64,000 nucleotides of DNA, from NCBI RefSeq assembly GCF_014529935.1, contig NZ_JACVFC010000002.1:496001-560000 (forward strand), in the 5' to 3' direction. Of the stretch, positions 42,322-49,954 are shown one piece after another (the first letter of the stretch is position 1; every line of letters starts with the position of its first letter). A program made the translations under genes and the position numbers. This DNA is from Chitinophaga qingshengii (GTDB taxonomy: Bacteria > Bacteroidota > Bacteroidia > Chitinophagales > Chitinophagaceae). The notes under the pieces were generated by a model. The model worked only from the letters and a program-made list of their open reading frames with translations. It made no database searches and had not been told where the DNA came from.

Positions 42322-43596
42322 TCAGTTCCCGGAAGTGTTTTTATAGTTGTATTGTGCCTGTAATAGTTGTATCTGATGCAGGATGCGGGTTTGTTTGGCG
42401 AGGTTTTCCGCGTTGACCTGCGAGATGTATTCATGTACGGTGATAACGCCATTGTCCAGCTGGGCCCTGGACGATTCCAGCACGGCCGAACGCAGCCGGA
42501 TGGCTTCCTCGTCCTGCTGCATAAGGATAGCGTACTTATCCACATCCTGCTGCTGTTGTTGCATGGTGAGCGTGGTGTTCAGCAGGAAAGTTTCCTTATT
42601 CACGTCAACGGTTGTACGATTAATATCCAGCATGCGGCGGTTGTTCTTAAGGGAGTAAAGGCTGCCGAGCGACCAGTTAAGCCGCAGGCCCGCCATCCAC
42701 CAGCCGCCGAAGTTGTTATTCACAATATTGAGGGTGGGTCGTCCGTAAGCCCCCTGCAGAAAAGCATTCAGTTTGGGGAGATAGGCTGATCTCAACTGCC
42801 GTTCCTGTACATCGTAGGCTTTCCGCTGGTAATCATATAAGCTCAGTTCCGGGCGATGGATATCTTCCGCCGGTGGGGCAACATCCGGGTATGCCAGCAC
42901 GGTACTATCTCCCAAAGGCTGATGGATAAAGGTGCCCAGCATTTTCAGATAGGCTTTACGGTTAGCCCGGAATTCGGTGGTGTTCATATCTGCATTCACA
43001 ATTTCAGCCTGTAGTTCGGCCACATTGCTCCTATAGGCGACACCGTTAGCCAGGGCGGCTTTCATTTTATCGGCCGCATTCTGCAGGTTATCACGCCGCA
43101 GGGCGTTCTGCCGGAGTTGTGCCTCCATGAGGAGCACGGCAAAATAGAGTTGGGTAATCCGGTCGCGGATGGCGTAGAGGTTCACTTCCAGGCTTTGTTG
43201 CTGCACCTTTTCATTCGCGCGGCTGGCCTCCTGTTGATACCTGGCAACGCCGCCATCGAAGATTTGCTGCGATAGCTCAGCCTGAATGCGGTATTGGTCC
43301 TTACTGAACTCCGGTACATGCAGACCGGGAATAGTGGCTGGTAACACATCTGCGAAGTTGATGACGTCCGATTGGTAAGTGGCCTGTCCTGATACCGCGA
43401 GTTGTGGCAGGTACAGTTTACCGGCGTTGGCAACGGTATAGCGACTGGTGCGGGCTATCAGGTCATACTGTTTGATCAGCGGATAGTTCTGCCTGGCCAA
43501 TGTATAACAGGTCTCCAGCGTCAGGACGGGTTGTTGTGCCTGCGCGGCGAGCCCGCCCCACATCATGATACCATACAGCAGTTTACATACTTTCAT
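42322..43596 (-). CDS. TolC-family outer-membrane efflux protein
   Basis: 424 residues. Signal peptide (MKVCKLLYGIMMWGGLAAQAQ) and two long helical repeats typical of the OEP family (TLETCYTLARQNYPLIKQYDLIARTSRYTVANAGKLYLPQLAVSGQATYQSD; ELSLYDYQRKAYDVQERQLRSAYLPKLNAFLQGAYG). Provides the outer-membrane exit duct. Lies 66 bases after the TetR gene. Confidence 0.93.
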   Translation of the reverse strand: MKVCKLLYGIMMWGGLAAQAQQPVLTLETCYTLARQNYPLIKQYDLIARTSRYTVANAGKLYLPQLAVSGQATYQSDVINFADVLPATIPGLHVPEFSKDQYRIQAELSQQIFDGGVARYQQEASRANEKVQQQSLEVNLYAIRDRITQLYFAVLLMEAQLRQNALRRDNLQNAADKMKAALANGVAYRSNVAELQAEIVNADMNTTEFRANRKAYLKMLGTFIHQPLGDSTVLAYPDVAPPAEDIHRPELSLYDYQRKAYDVQERQLRSAYLPKLNAFLQGAYGRPTLNIVNNNFGGWWMAGLRLNWSLGSLYSLKNNRRMLDINRTTVDVNKETFLLNTTLTMQQQQQDVDKYAILMQQDEEAIRLRSAVLESSRAQLDNGVITVHEYISQVNAENLAKQTRILHQIQLLQAQYNYKNTSGN

Positions 43597-43662
43597 GATG
43601 CACGATTCGGTTTGAAATATTGTTTAAAAAAACTGTTCAATCCATCTGCAAAAAAAGGGGTA

Positions 43663-44277
43663 TTACCCCAGCATGCCTTTCAGCCATAACGGAATCAGCT
43701 TTCTCCGTTCATTCATCAACGTTACAAACTCGTTGTCTTTCACCAGTTCGTTGCGCTCCAGTAATGGCCTCGCCAGAAAGGGCATCACCACCATACCAAT
43801 CACATTCATCATAATATGCACCGGGTGTACGGAGAGTTTCCCAGCTGCTTTCAGCTCATACAGCTGCCGGAACAAATGCGATTTAAACAGTGTGTTCTGT
43901 TGTGCATAACGGGTAAACATATCATCCCCCGCAATGATTTCATTGACCAGGAACAGCGGAAAATCGGGGTTTTCCAGCAGCAGGTCGATATAATAGTTGA
44001 TCGCTTTAGTGATCTTTTCCGGGATATCCAGTTGCTCGTCATTAAAAATGGTCGCAATTTCAAACACCAGCTTTTGCACGGCTTCTGCCATCACCACTTC
44101 AAACAACTTCTCTTTACTTCGGAAATAATAGTTCACCAGCGACAGATTAATATCCGCCTCCGCGGCAATATCACGCACTTTGGTAGCGGCAAAGCCCTTG
44201 CGTGTAAATACTATCCGCGCTGCTGCCAGTATTTTTTCTTCTGTGCTGGCATCCTGTTCTTTTTTTCCTGTAGCCAT
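43663..44277 (-). CDS. TetR/AcrR-family regulator of the export operon
   Basis: 204 residues. N-terminal HTH ILAAARIVFTRKGFAATKVRDIAAEADINLSLVNYYFRSKEKLFEVVMAE; the C-terminal ligand domain resembles CerR/YbiH, the regulator of ybhGFSR in enterics, in position if not in detailed sequence. First gene of the operon, so it probably represses its own promoter and the transporter. The effector ligand is unknown. Confidence 0.93.
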   Translation of the reverse strand: MATGKKEQDASTEEKILAAARIVFTRKGFAATKVRDIAAEADINLSLVNYYFRSKEKLFEVVMAEAVQKLVFEIATIFNDEQLDIPEKITKAINYYIDLLLENPDFPLFLVNEIIAGDDMFTRYAQQNTLFKSHLFRQLYELKAAGKLSVHPVHIMMNVIGMVVMPFLARPLLERNELVKDNEFVTLMNERRKLIPLWLKGMLG

Positions 44278-44292
44278 ATGCCGATTTTAATC

Positions 44293-44324
44293 TAAAGGTA
44301 GCGTAATATCCGGTAATTGAACAA
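44293..44324 (-). promoter_or_regulatory. Candidate promoter of the TetR/efflux operon
   Basis: On the minus strand TTG (44322-44324), a 21-base spacer and TACCTTTA (44293-44300; 7 of 8 to TAnnTTTG). Upstream, AACAACTTT occurs twice (around 44320-44342), a possible regulator site. Confidence 0.45.
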
Positions 44325-44407
44325 CTTTTTTAAACAACTTTTCAAATTTTTTAAATATAGGCCATGGCAGGGGTTTAAGAGGACAACTTGGGGAAAGATG
44401 GATTTGC

Positions 44408-44459
44408 GGGGATGGATTGATGGGGATGGATTGATGGGGATGGATTGATGGGGATGGAT
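44408..44459. repeat. 14-bp tandem repeat, 3.7 copies
   Basis: The unit GGGGATGGATTGAT is repeated three times exactly (44408-44449), followed by a ten-base partial copy. A candidate slippage-prone minisatellite; G-rich on the plus strand. Confidence 0.9.
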
Positions 44460-44467
44460 ACACGAAA

Positions 44468-44487
44468 CCCAGGGCTGAAGCCCTGGG
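44468..44487. repeat. REP-like hairpin
   Basis: CCCAGGGCTGAAGCCCTGGG, a palindrome with a short loop, near-identical to the inner hairpin at 33825-33844. Likely a dispersed extragenic palindrome. Confidence 0.6.
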
Positions 44488-44550
44488 CTAATATGTTTTA
44501 CGGGTATCTTAAAGCAACCAAGTGCATATTTACTGGGGAACATTCTTTTT

Positions 44551-44622
44551 AGACACTATCTCATAAACTGTGTAAATCATAAAAATCGGGGTGTTTCACT
44601 TCGATTTTTTAATTTTAAAAGA
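44551..44622. repeat. 72-bp direct repeat, solo IS256-type end (left copy)
   Basis: Identical over 72 bases to 46926-46997. It contains GACACTATCTCATAAACTG, the start of the terminal region of the IS256-type element whose relic lies at 46926-47494. Here the end stands alone, without a transposase. It forms the left border of the AT-richer TetX-like segment. Confidence 0.85.
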
Positions 44623-44632
44623 AATAAATGGG

Positions 44633-45790
44633 TCAATTCTTAAAAAGGTCTAACAAAGTTTCAAGGGCATCCGGTCCATGTAGTGTTTCTGTTTGTCCAA
44701 GCGTCATCTGAGTAGTTTCAAATGCACGCTTTCTCATCCGTTGTTCATAAGCAGCAATTGCATCTCGTGCCTCTACATACTCACTATTGGTCAGGCATTC
44801 GCTTAGCTCTAAAGCATCTAACATGGCCATGTTGACCCCTTCTCCTGCATATGGCGGCATTACATGTGCAGCATCACCAATGATCGTAATATCGGATTGG
44901 GTTTCCCAGGTTTGATGTAACGGCATATAATACTGAGGTCGGGGTATAAATTGGGTATGGTCATTAGTAAAAAGCTCTTCCCAAATCTTATCCCAGTTCT
45001 TGTAGGTTTCTTTAAACCACTCCAGCAACTGACGATGATCATTGAAGTTTATTCCACACTCTTTTACCCAAGACTCATCTACTTTACAGCCGGTGTAAAA
45101 AGAAAGACTGCCATCACCTTTAGCACTAGTTACCAACGTCTTATTGTCACCCAATGCAAAAACTTTACCCCCTTGGGTTAGCTCCCAAAGCCTCGGCGCA
45201 TTTTGTGCGGCATCGTATACCGTACCTTCAATCATAGTTACCCCCGAATAAACAGGTACAATGTCAGTTACGAATTTTCTAATCTTTGAATTGGCCCCGT
45301 CTGCCCCGATCACCAAATCTGCACTTACCTGGGTTCCGTCCTCAAATTGTAGCATCCACAAACCATTTACTTTGGAAATGGAAACAATGTGGCAGTTCCA
45401 GACTACAGTATCCGGGTCAAGAGAATCTAATAAGATATTACGTAAAGGCCCTCTATCTATTTCCGGGCGAAAATATGCTTCTCCAAAATCTTGTCCCTTC
45501 CCTTGCTCATGCTGGTCATAACGTATCTGAGCAGTCTTATCTGTAACACGCATCAAATCAGCTCCAGGCCGATAATTTTCCCTAAAAGCATCCATAAGCC
45601 CTCCTTGCTCTAAGGCCTTTAAGCCCGAGTCGTCATGCAGGTCAAGTGTAGATCCTTGCACACGCACTTTCCTATCCTTATCTCTTTCATACACCTTAAC
45701 TGTAGCCCCGTTGATTTGTAAAAGTCTTGCCAGAGTCAGCCCCCCAGGGCCACCACCTATAATTGCTATTTTCTTATTGGTTATACTCAT
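44633..45790 (-). CDS. TetX-like FAD-dependent monooxygenase
   Basis: 385 residues from the ATG at 45790 (MSITNKKIAIIGGGPGG); the frame is open upstream but without homology. Motifs: GGGPGGLTLARLLQ for FAD, the DG-type segment LVIGADGANSKIRKFVT, and ITIIGDAAHVMPPYAGEGVNMAMLDA contacting flavin. Length and overall pattern (VKVYERDKDRKVRVQGSTLDLH; LRNILLDSL; YEQRMRKRAFETTQ) closely resemble the tetracycline-inactivating enzyme TetX (~388 residues), but the similarity cannot be scored here and related enzymes act on other aromatics. A divergent TetR gene lies upstream. Base composition is visibly more AT-rich than the neighbouring operons. Confidence 0.85.
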   Translation of the reverse strand: MSITNKKIAIIGGGPGGLTLARLLQINGATVKVYERDKDRKVRVQGSTLDLHDDSGLKALEQGGLMDAFRENYRPGADLMRVTDKTAQIRYDQHEQGKGQDFGEAYFRPEIDRGPLRNILLDSLDPDTVVWNCHIVSISKVNGLWMLQFEDGTQVSADLVIGADGANSKIRKFVTDIVPVYSGVTMIEGTVYDAAQNAPRLWELTQGGKVFALGDNKTLVTSAKGDGSLSFYTGCKVDESWVKECGINFNDHRQLLEWFKETYKNWDKIWEELFTNDHTQFIPRPQYYMPLHQTWETQSDITIIGDAAHVMPPYAGEGVNMAMLDALELSECLTNSEYVEARDAIAAYEQRMRKRAFETTQMTLGQTETLHGPDALETLLDLFKN

Positions 45791-45818
45791 TTTTATGATT
45801 TTAAGAACATTATATAAA

Positions 45819-46126
45819 TTAAAGCATAGCAACGAATGAATTAATTTGCTCAACAACGAATAAAGGTTGTTCTATTTGTGGGAAATGACCAGCATCGGGA
45901 ACAATTTTGAATTGCACCCCCTGTATCTGGTCCCTGAAATATTTTCCATAATCAGGTAACGCAATACGGTCACTGGCCCCCCATAAAAGAGTACCGGCAA
46001 CCTCAAACCCTTCAACCACAATTTTAGAGATGGATTGGTCATGTAAGATGCCCCGCTGTATACTGATATTGCCATTGATAAGGTACCGGATAGTAATGAT
46101 ACGTTAGACAAATTTTTATTTTCCAT
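45819..46126 (-). pseudogene. Remnant of an alpha/beta hydrolase
   Basis: Reading from 46126, a start MENKNLSNVSLLSGTLSMAI is followed by a frame change; a second frame then encodes VEGFEVAGTLLWGASDRIALPDYGKYFRDQIQGVQF...DAGHFPQIEQPLFVVEQINSFV, the C-terminal Asp/His portion of an alpha/beta hydrolase. The nucleophile region is missing, so the gene is truncated and frameshifted. It lies between the TetX-like gene and the regulatory region. Confidence 0.65.
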
Positions 46127-46169
46127 AAGTTCAATGACAATTTTAAAACGCTACAACATCCATTTACTT

Positions 46170-46204
46170 AATTATGATTATAACCGTAAAAAACAATCAT
46201 AATT
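46170..46204. promoter_or_regulatory. 10-bp inverted repeat, candidate operator
   Basis: AATTATGATT (46170-46179) and AATCATAATT (46195-46204) form a perfect dyad with a 15-base centre in the divergent region between the monooxygenase/hydrolase side and the TetR gene. Confidence 0.45.
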
Positions 46205-46207
46205 CAA

Positions 46208-46227
46208 AAGTAAATAAACATTTACTT
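46208..46227. promoter_or_regulatory. 20-bp dyad, candidate TetR operator
   Basis: AAGTAAAT AAAC ATTTACTT: two perfect 8-bp arms with a 4-base centre, the size of many TetR-family operators. It lies 17 bases upstream of the -7 box of the TetR gene. Confidence 0.5.
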
Positions 46228-46243
46228 ACTAACAAATTCTTTG

Positions 46244-46251
46244 TAAATTTG
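46244..46251 (+). promoter_or_regulatory. -7 box of the tetR-type gene
   Basis: TAAATTTG matches TAnnTTTG exactly, 76 bases before the ATG at 46327, next to the dyad at 46208-46227. Confidence 0.5.
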
Positions 46252-46326
46252 ATTTTTACAACCCAACGGATTGGACGTATATCCATATATTCGCCAATGC
46301 CAACAAATCAAGGATAAAAAAACAAC

Positions 46327-46941
46327 ATGAGGAACCGTGACCTGCAAAAGGAAGATGCCATAAAGAAGACAGCTTTAAAGATGATCGCAGAAGAAGGGCT
46401 GGAAAACTTGACTATGCAAAAATTAGCCAGAGCAGCAAATATATCTCCACGCACCATCTATCTCAAATACGAAAACAAAGAAGATTTGCTGGTTAAATTA
46501 TTTATTGAAGAAGTACTGGGTAGTTATGAAAAGAATGTGGTCATGAATTTTGACTCCTCAATGGATTTTAAAGAAGGACTGCGGGTTCTATGGACAAATT
46601 TGTTTAAGTATTTCATTGCAAACCATCATGCTTTTTGCCTGATGCAATACGGAAAGATATCACCGTTGCTCAACAGAGCTTTTTTGGAACGTGATATAAA
46701 AGAAGGAGATTATTTTACTGAAGTACATACTTTCTTGAATAAACAAATTAAAAAAGGTGTGATCAAATCATTTTCGATAGGGATATACCGTAGTCTGTTG
46801 TTCGCGCCTGTAATGGAGTTGGTATCAGAACATTTTGACCACCTTGACCGCTCTTCAAAATTGGTTACCCCAGAGGTATTTGAAGCTTGCTTGCAAGCTG
46901 TTATTGATGGGGTTCTGTTAAAAAAAGACACTATCTCATAA
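46327..46941 (+). CDS. TetR/AcrR-family regulator, C-terminus ending within an IS256-type end
   Basis: 204 residues. HTH: KKTALKMIAEEGLENLTMQKLARAANISPRTIYLKYENKEDLLVKLF. The ligand domain is all-helical. The last codons (KDTIS then stop) come from the 72-bp IS-end repeat that starts at 46926, so the native C-terminus was probably replaced or trimmed on IS insertion. Most likely controls the divergent TetX-like gene through the dyads in between; this is inferred from location. Confidence 0.88.
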   Translation: MRNRDLQKEDAIKKTALKMIAEEGLENLTMQKLARAANISPRTIYLKYENKEDLLVKLFIEEVLGSYEKNVVMNFDSSMDFKEGLRVLWTNLFKYFIANHHAFCLMQYGKISPLLNRAFLERDIKEGDYFTEVHTFLNKQIKKGVIKSFSIGIYRSLLFAPVMELVSEHFDHLDRSSKLVTPEVFEACLQAVIDGVLLKKDTIS

Positions 46942-46997
46942 ACTGTGTAAATCATAAAAATCGGGGTGTTTCACTTCGATTTTTTAATTTTAAAAGA
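46926..46997. repeat. 72-bp direct repeat, IS256-type left end (right copy)
   Basis: Identical to 44551-44622 at an offset of 2375 bases. Here it is followed by the start of the transposase reading frame, which identifies the repeat as the left terminus of an IS256-type element. Confidence 0.85.
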
Positions 46998-47009
46998 TAT
47001 ACAGTTTTA

Positions 47010-47420
47010 TGAAGACAGAAGATTTTTATCAGACGACTTTCTGAAGCAGTTTAAAACGGTCGATCAGCTAAATATTATGCTGCCCCTACCAGACAGGCAG
47101 CAATGGCTGCTCTTGAAGCCCTGGATATTAAGTGGAGTACAAAGTATGCATACGCCATAAAAAGTTGGCGCGAAAACAGGGAAGACCTCACTGTCTTTTT
47201 TGACTTCCCCATGGAGATCAGACAAATCATCTACACGACCAATCTCATTGAAAATATCAATGGTAAAATTAGAAAATATACCAAAAACAAACTATCCTTC
47301 CTCACTGACGAAGCTGTCCTTAAATCAGTATACCTGGCTTTGCGGGAAGTATCAAAAAAATGGACCATGCCCATTAGAAACTGGGGGCATGGTCCTAAAT
47401 CAGTTTTTAACTATTTTTGA
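47010..47420 (+). pseudogene. IS256-family transposase, frameshifted and internally deleted
   Basis: MKTEDFYQ at 47010 shifts frame into DDFLKQFKTVDQLN, the normal N-terminus. After a deletion of most of the gene the reading resumes with RQAAMAALEALDIKWSTKYAYAIKSWRENREDLTVFFDFP, IRQIIYTTNLIENINGKIRKYTKNKLSF and VSKKWTMPIRNWG, the conserved C-terminal part of mutator-type transposases, which includes the catalytic Glu region (LIENINGKIRK). Non-functional. Confidence 0.85.
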
Positions 47421-47629
47421 TAAAAGAGTGAGAATCTAATTACCAATCTGATTCCCAGATTTTTAAGTTTACACACTTAAATGAAATAGTCCCTCTTTTT
47501 GCAATTAGATCAGTATTACAGATGTATTCATTTCGACAACATACCCTTGCATGAAGCCATACACCATCAATAGGGCACCTGTAAAACATCTTAGCCCAGG
47601 GGACCGAGTGCATCCCCCTCGTGGCGTAT

Positions 47630-49846
47630 TTACGTCCGTTTCTTCTCCTCTTCATTACCCGTTCCCCTAACTTCCCGTTTGCGGGTAGATTGCCCCAGTT
47701 TATAACTCACGGAAAGTCTGATATGCCGGTTCACCTGGAAATGAGTAAACGTCTGCGGAATATAATTCACCTCCGAGCGCACAATACTGGCGCTGGAACG
47801 GAACAGATCCGCCCCGTTGAGGGAAATGCTCATACGTTTTTGCAGGCAGAGCGCTTTCACCCCGAGGTCCATGTTATAATAGGTATTGGATTTCCCGTTA
47901 TGGTCTACTTCCGGGAACTGGCACCAGAAATTGAGCGCCACCATCCAGGTTTTGTCTTTATTAAGCGCGATATTGTTATTGGTAGACAGGTAGACGCTCA
48001 TCCCATCAATATCGGGAATATTAGGCAGGGCGCTGCGTGCTGCTGTATGATAACCGCTTACCTGGTTAATGCTTTCCAGCCAGGGCAATGGTTGCAGGTT
48101 AGCGCTCACAGACAGTCCATAACGATAGATCTGCAGGAAATTGACCGGCGTGGTATATACGGTATGATCATCCGGCGTAGCGATGGTAATGCGGTTAAAA
48201 CCGTTGTTGGTAATATTCAGGAAAGCAGCAGCGGTGTAACGCTCGCGCCAGTGGTGCGACAGCTCAAAGTTGCTATTGTATTCCGGCTGCAGATAAGGAT
48301 TTCCTTCCAGGTAGCTATAGGCCGTAGTGAGTGATTTATACGGATTCAGGTCCCAAAATACCGGCCGGTTGATACGTTTACCGAAAGTAAAATCCAGGTG
48401 ATTATCATTCGCATAATTCCATGCGGCGGAGAAAGAAGGGAACAGTTTTACATAGTTGTTGTTCATGGACTTGTTCTGCACATGTGATACGCCTTTGGTT
48501 TGGGTGGCCTCCATACGCAGTCCTGCATTCAGTTTCCACTTCCCGGCTTCTTTGGAAGCGCTGGCGTAAACCGACTGCGTGTTTTCCGTATAGTCGTATT
48601 CGTTACTTAGATTCTTATCGTATTCCATTTCTCCGGCGAGATTCCTATAATAGAATACATTGCTGTAGTTATCAATAAAGCTCAGTTTTCCACCGAAGGC
48701 GTAGTTGGCAAAGGCCGTTGGTATTTGCAGGTCTGCCTTCAGGGTATAGATATTGATTGCTTGTTTATTGGTATCAAAGTATTTGGTGGTACCATTGGCG
48801 ATGGCATTTCCTTTGGCATCATATCGCTGGCTGATGAAATCAGATTGGTCGGTACGGTAATAATTAAAGTAGTCCGCATCAACTGACAGTTGTTTTCCGC
48901 TGGAATCCAGTTTCGTTACCAGGTGCAGGTTTAAGCCTGTACTCCAGGCCACCGGCTGATAGGTGGCAAATGTGCGCAACAGGGAGTCCAGCTGACCATG
49001 ATTGTTGTACACCGGGTTATTCACATGATCGTCTCCGAGGTAAACGGTACGGGCGCCGCTGTAATTAAACCCGATAGTAGTACGGTTGCTGATCTTATAA
49101 TCGGCTCCCAGCACCAGGTTGAGGTTACGTATCTTATAATTGCCGGTATCGGTCTGTGACCAGCGCTGGTTCGGATACTGTAAATCAATGCCGAAACCTT
49201 CCAGGAAGCGGCCGTGCTCATAGTTCAGGTTACCATACAGCGACCATTTGGCCGTATTATAGCTGAAGTTGCCGCCAGCGGCCAAGGTACCGTAATTAGA
49301 AACGCCATACAGCGGTTTGAAGCCATAATCCGACAATTTGCCGCTGGCCTGTATTTCCCCGCTGAAACCCTGGTTTCTGTCGCGGCGGGTTACAATATTG
49401 ATCAGGCCGGCATTACCGTCAGCATCATAAGCCGCAGAGGGATTGGTAATCACTTCTATCCTCGCAATTTCCCCGGCCGACATAGATTTGAGATACCGCT
49501 GCAGGTCCTCCCCTGCCAGCGGGATAATGCGGCCATTGACCATCACCTTCACGGCGCCTTTGCCGGCAATACCGATCAGGTTGTCCGTCACTCTTAGTCC
49601 CGGTACCCTAGCCATTACTTCCAGTCCATTAGCCCCGGCAGCGCTCACGCTGCTGGTCACATTATAAATAACACGATCTGTTTTCCGTTCTACCAGCGCT
49701 TTCTGTCGTACAATCGATATCTCCGACAGCTGACGTACCGCGGGCGGCGGCAAGGTATCCCTTTGTTGGGCATGCACACCCAACGATGTCATCAACAAAA
49801 GATCTGTGAACAGAAAAACGGGCAATAGGTTTTTAGATATACGCAT
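47630..49846 (-). CDS. Outer-membrane beta-barrel protein, TonB-dependent receptor-like
   Basis: 738 residues. Signal peptide (FLFTDLLLMTSLGVHAQ). A plug domain (ALVERKTDRVIYNVTSSVSAAGANGLEVMARVPGLRVTDNLIGIAGKGAVKVMVNGRIIPLAGEDLQRYLKSMSAGEIARIEVITNPSAAYDADGNAGLINIVTRR) is followed by a barrel of the OMP_b-brl_3 type (FGKRINRPVFWDLNPYKSLTTAYSYLEGNPYLQPEYNSNFEL). The usual N-terminal regulatory beta-sandwich is missing, leaving only ~25 residues before the plug. Ligand unknown. The C-terminal tail is short and charged (KREVRGTGNEEEKKR), unusual for a barrel, which normally ends in an aromatic residue, perhaps because the adjacent IS region changed the 3' end. Confidence 0.88.
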   Translation of the reverse strand: MRISKNLLPVFLFTDLLLMTSLGVHAQQRDTLPPPAVRQLSEISIVRQKALVERKTDRVIYNVTSSVSAAGANGLEVMARVPGLRVTDNLIGIAGKGAVKVMVNGRIIPLAGEDLQRYLKSMSAGEIARIEVITNPSAAYDADGNAGLINIVTRRDRNQGFSGEIQASGKLSDYGFKPLYGVSNYGTLAAGGNFSYNTAKWSLYGNLNYEHGRFLEGFGIDLQYPNQRWSQTDTGNYKIRNLNLVLGADYKISNRTTIGFNYSGARTVYLGDDHVNNPVYNNHGQLDSLLRTFATYQPVAWSTGLNLHLVTKLDSSGKQLSVDADYFNYYRTDQSDFISQRYDAKGNAIANGTTKYFDTNKQAINIYTLKADLQIPTAFANYAFGGKLSFIDNYSNVFYYRNLAGEMEYDKNLSNEYDYTENTQSVYASASKEAGKWKLNAGLRMEATQTKGVSHVQNKSMNNNYVKLFPSFSAAWNYANDNHLDFTFGKRINRPVFWDLNPYKSLTTAYSYLEGNPYLQPEYNSNFELSHHWRERYTAAAFLNITNNGFNRITIATPDDHTVYTTPVNFLQIYRYGLSVSANLQPLPWLESINQVSGYHTAARSALPNIPDIDGMSVYLSTNNNIALNKDKTWMVALNFWCQFPEVDHNGKSNTYYNMDLGVKALCLQKRMSISLNGADLFRSSASIVRSEVNYIPQTFTHFQVNRHIRLSVSYKLGQSTRKREVRGTGNEEEKKRT

Positions 49847-49891
49847 GGTTGAATAAATGGTTATAGAAGAAAGCGGTGGCTAAAGATATAA

Positions 49892-49905
49892 AAGTTATAT
49901 AACTT
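49892..49905. promoter_or_regulatory. 14-bp perfect palindrome upstream of the barrel gene
   Basis: AAGTTATATAACTT lies 46 bases upstream of the barrel gene, just beyond a possible minus-strand -7 box (TATCTTTA at 49881-49888). A possible operator; weak evidence. Confidence 0.3.
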
Positions 49906-49954
49906 GCTACCCGTAATGTGAATTTCAACCAGTCAAGGAATAAGGAAACTCGCC

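Larger units (their letters stand above)
44325..44550. other. Intergenic region with repeats
   Basis: About 226 bases between the efflux operon promoter and the IS-end repeat. It contains a 14-bp tandem repeat and a REP-like hairpin, listed separately. No gene was recognised; a weak minus-strand open frame here consists mostly of the tandem repeat. Confidence 0.6.
46926..47494 (+). mobile_element. Relic of an IS256-family insertion sequence
   Basis: Left end at 46926; a degenerate complementary right end TTTACACACTTAAATGAAATAGT at about 47468-47490, which matches the complement of the left end (GACACTATCTCATAAACTG...) with one extra base and several changes. The transposase is reduced to an N-terminal stub and a C-terminal third. 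The element is therefore immobile on its own. Confidence 0.7.

Noticed and set aside
37451..44277. Efflux operon as a novel transporter
   Set aside because: Gene order and motifs match the known YbhGFSR-type exporter with TetR and TolC partners; the only difference is the split ATPase, which is common in Bacteroidota.
44292..44543. 83-codon minus-strand open frame upstream of the efflux operon
   Set aside because: It consists mainly of the translated 14-bp tandem repeat (PSIHP/HQSIPINPS) and covers the promoter.
47440..47655. 71-codon minus-strand open frame between the IS relic and the barrel gene
   Set aside because: Partly inside the degenerate IS end, no family match and low-complexity start; more likely residual DNA.
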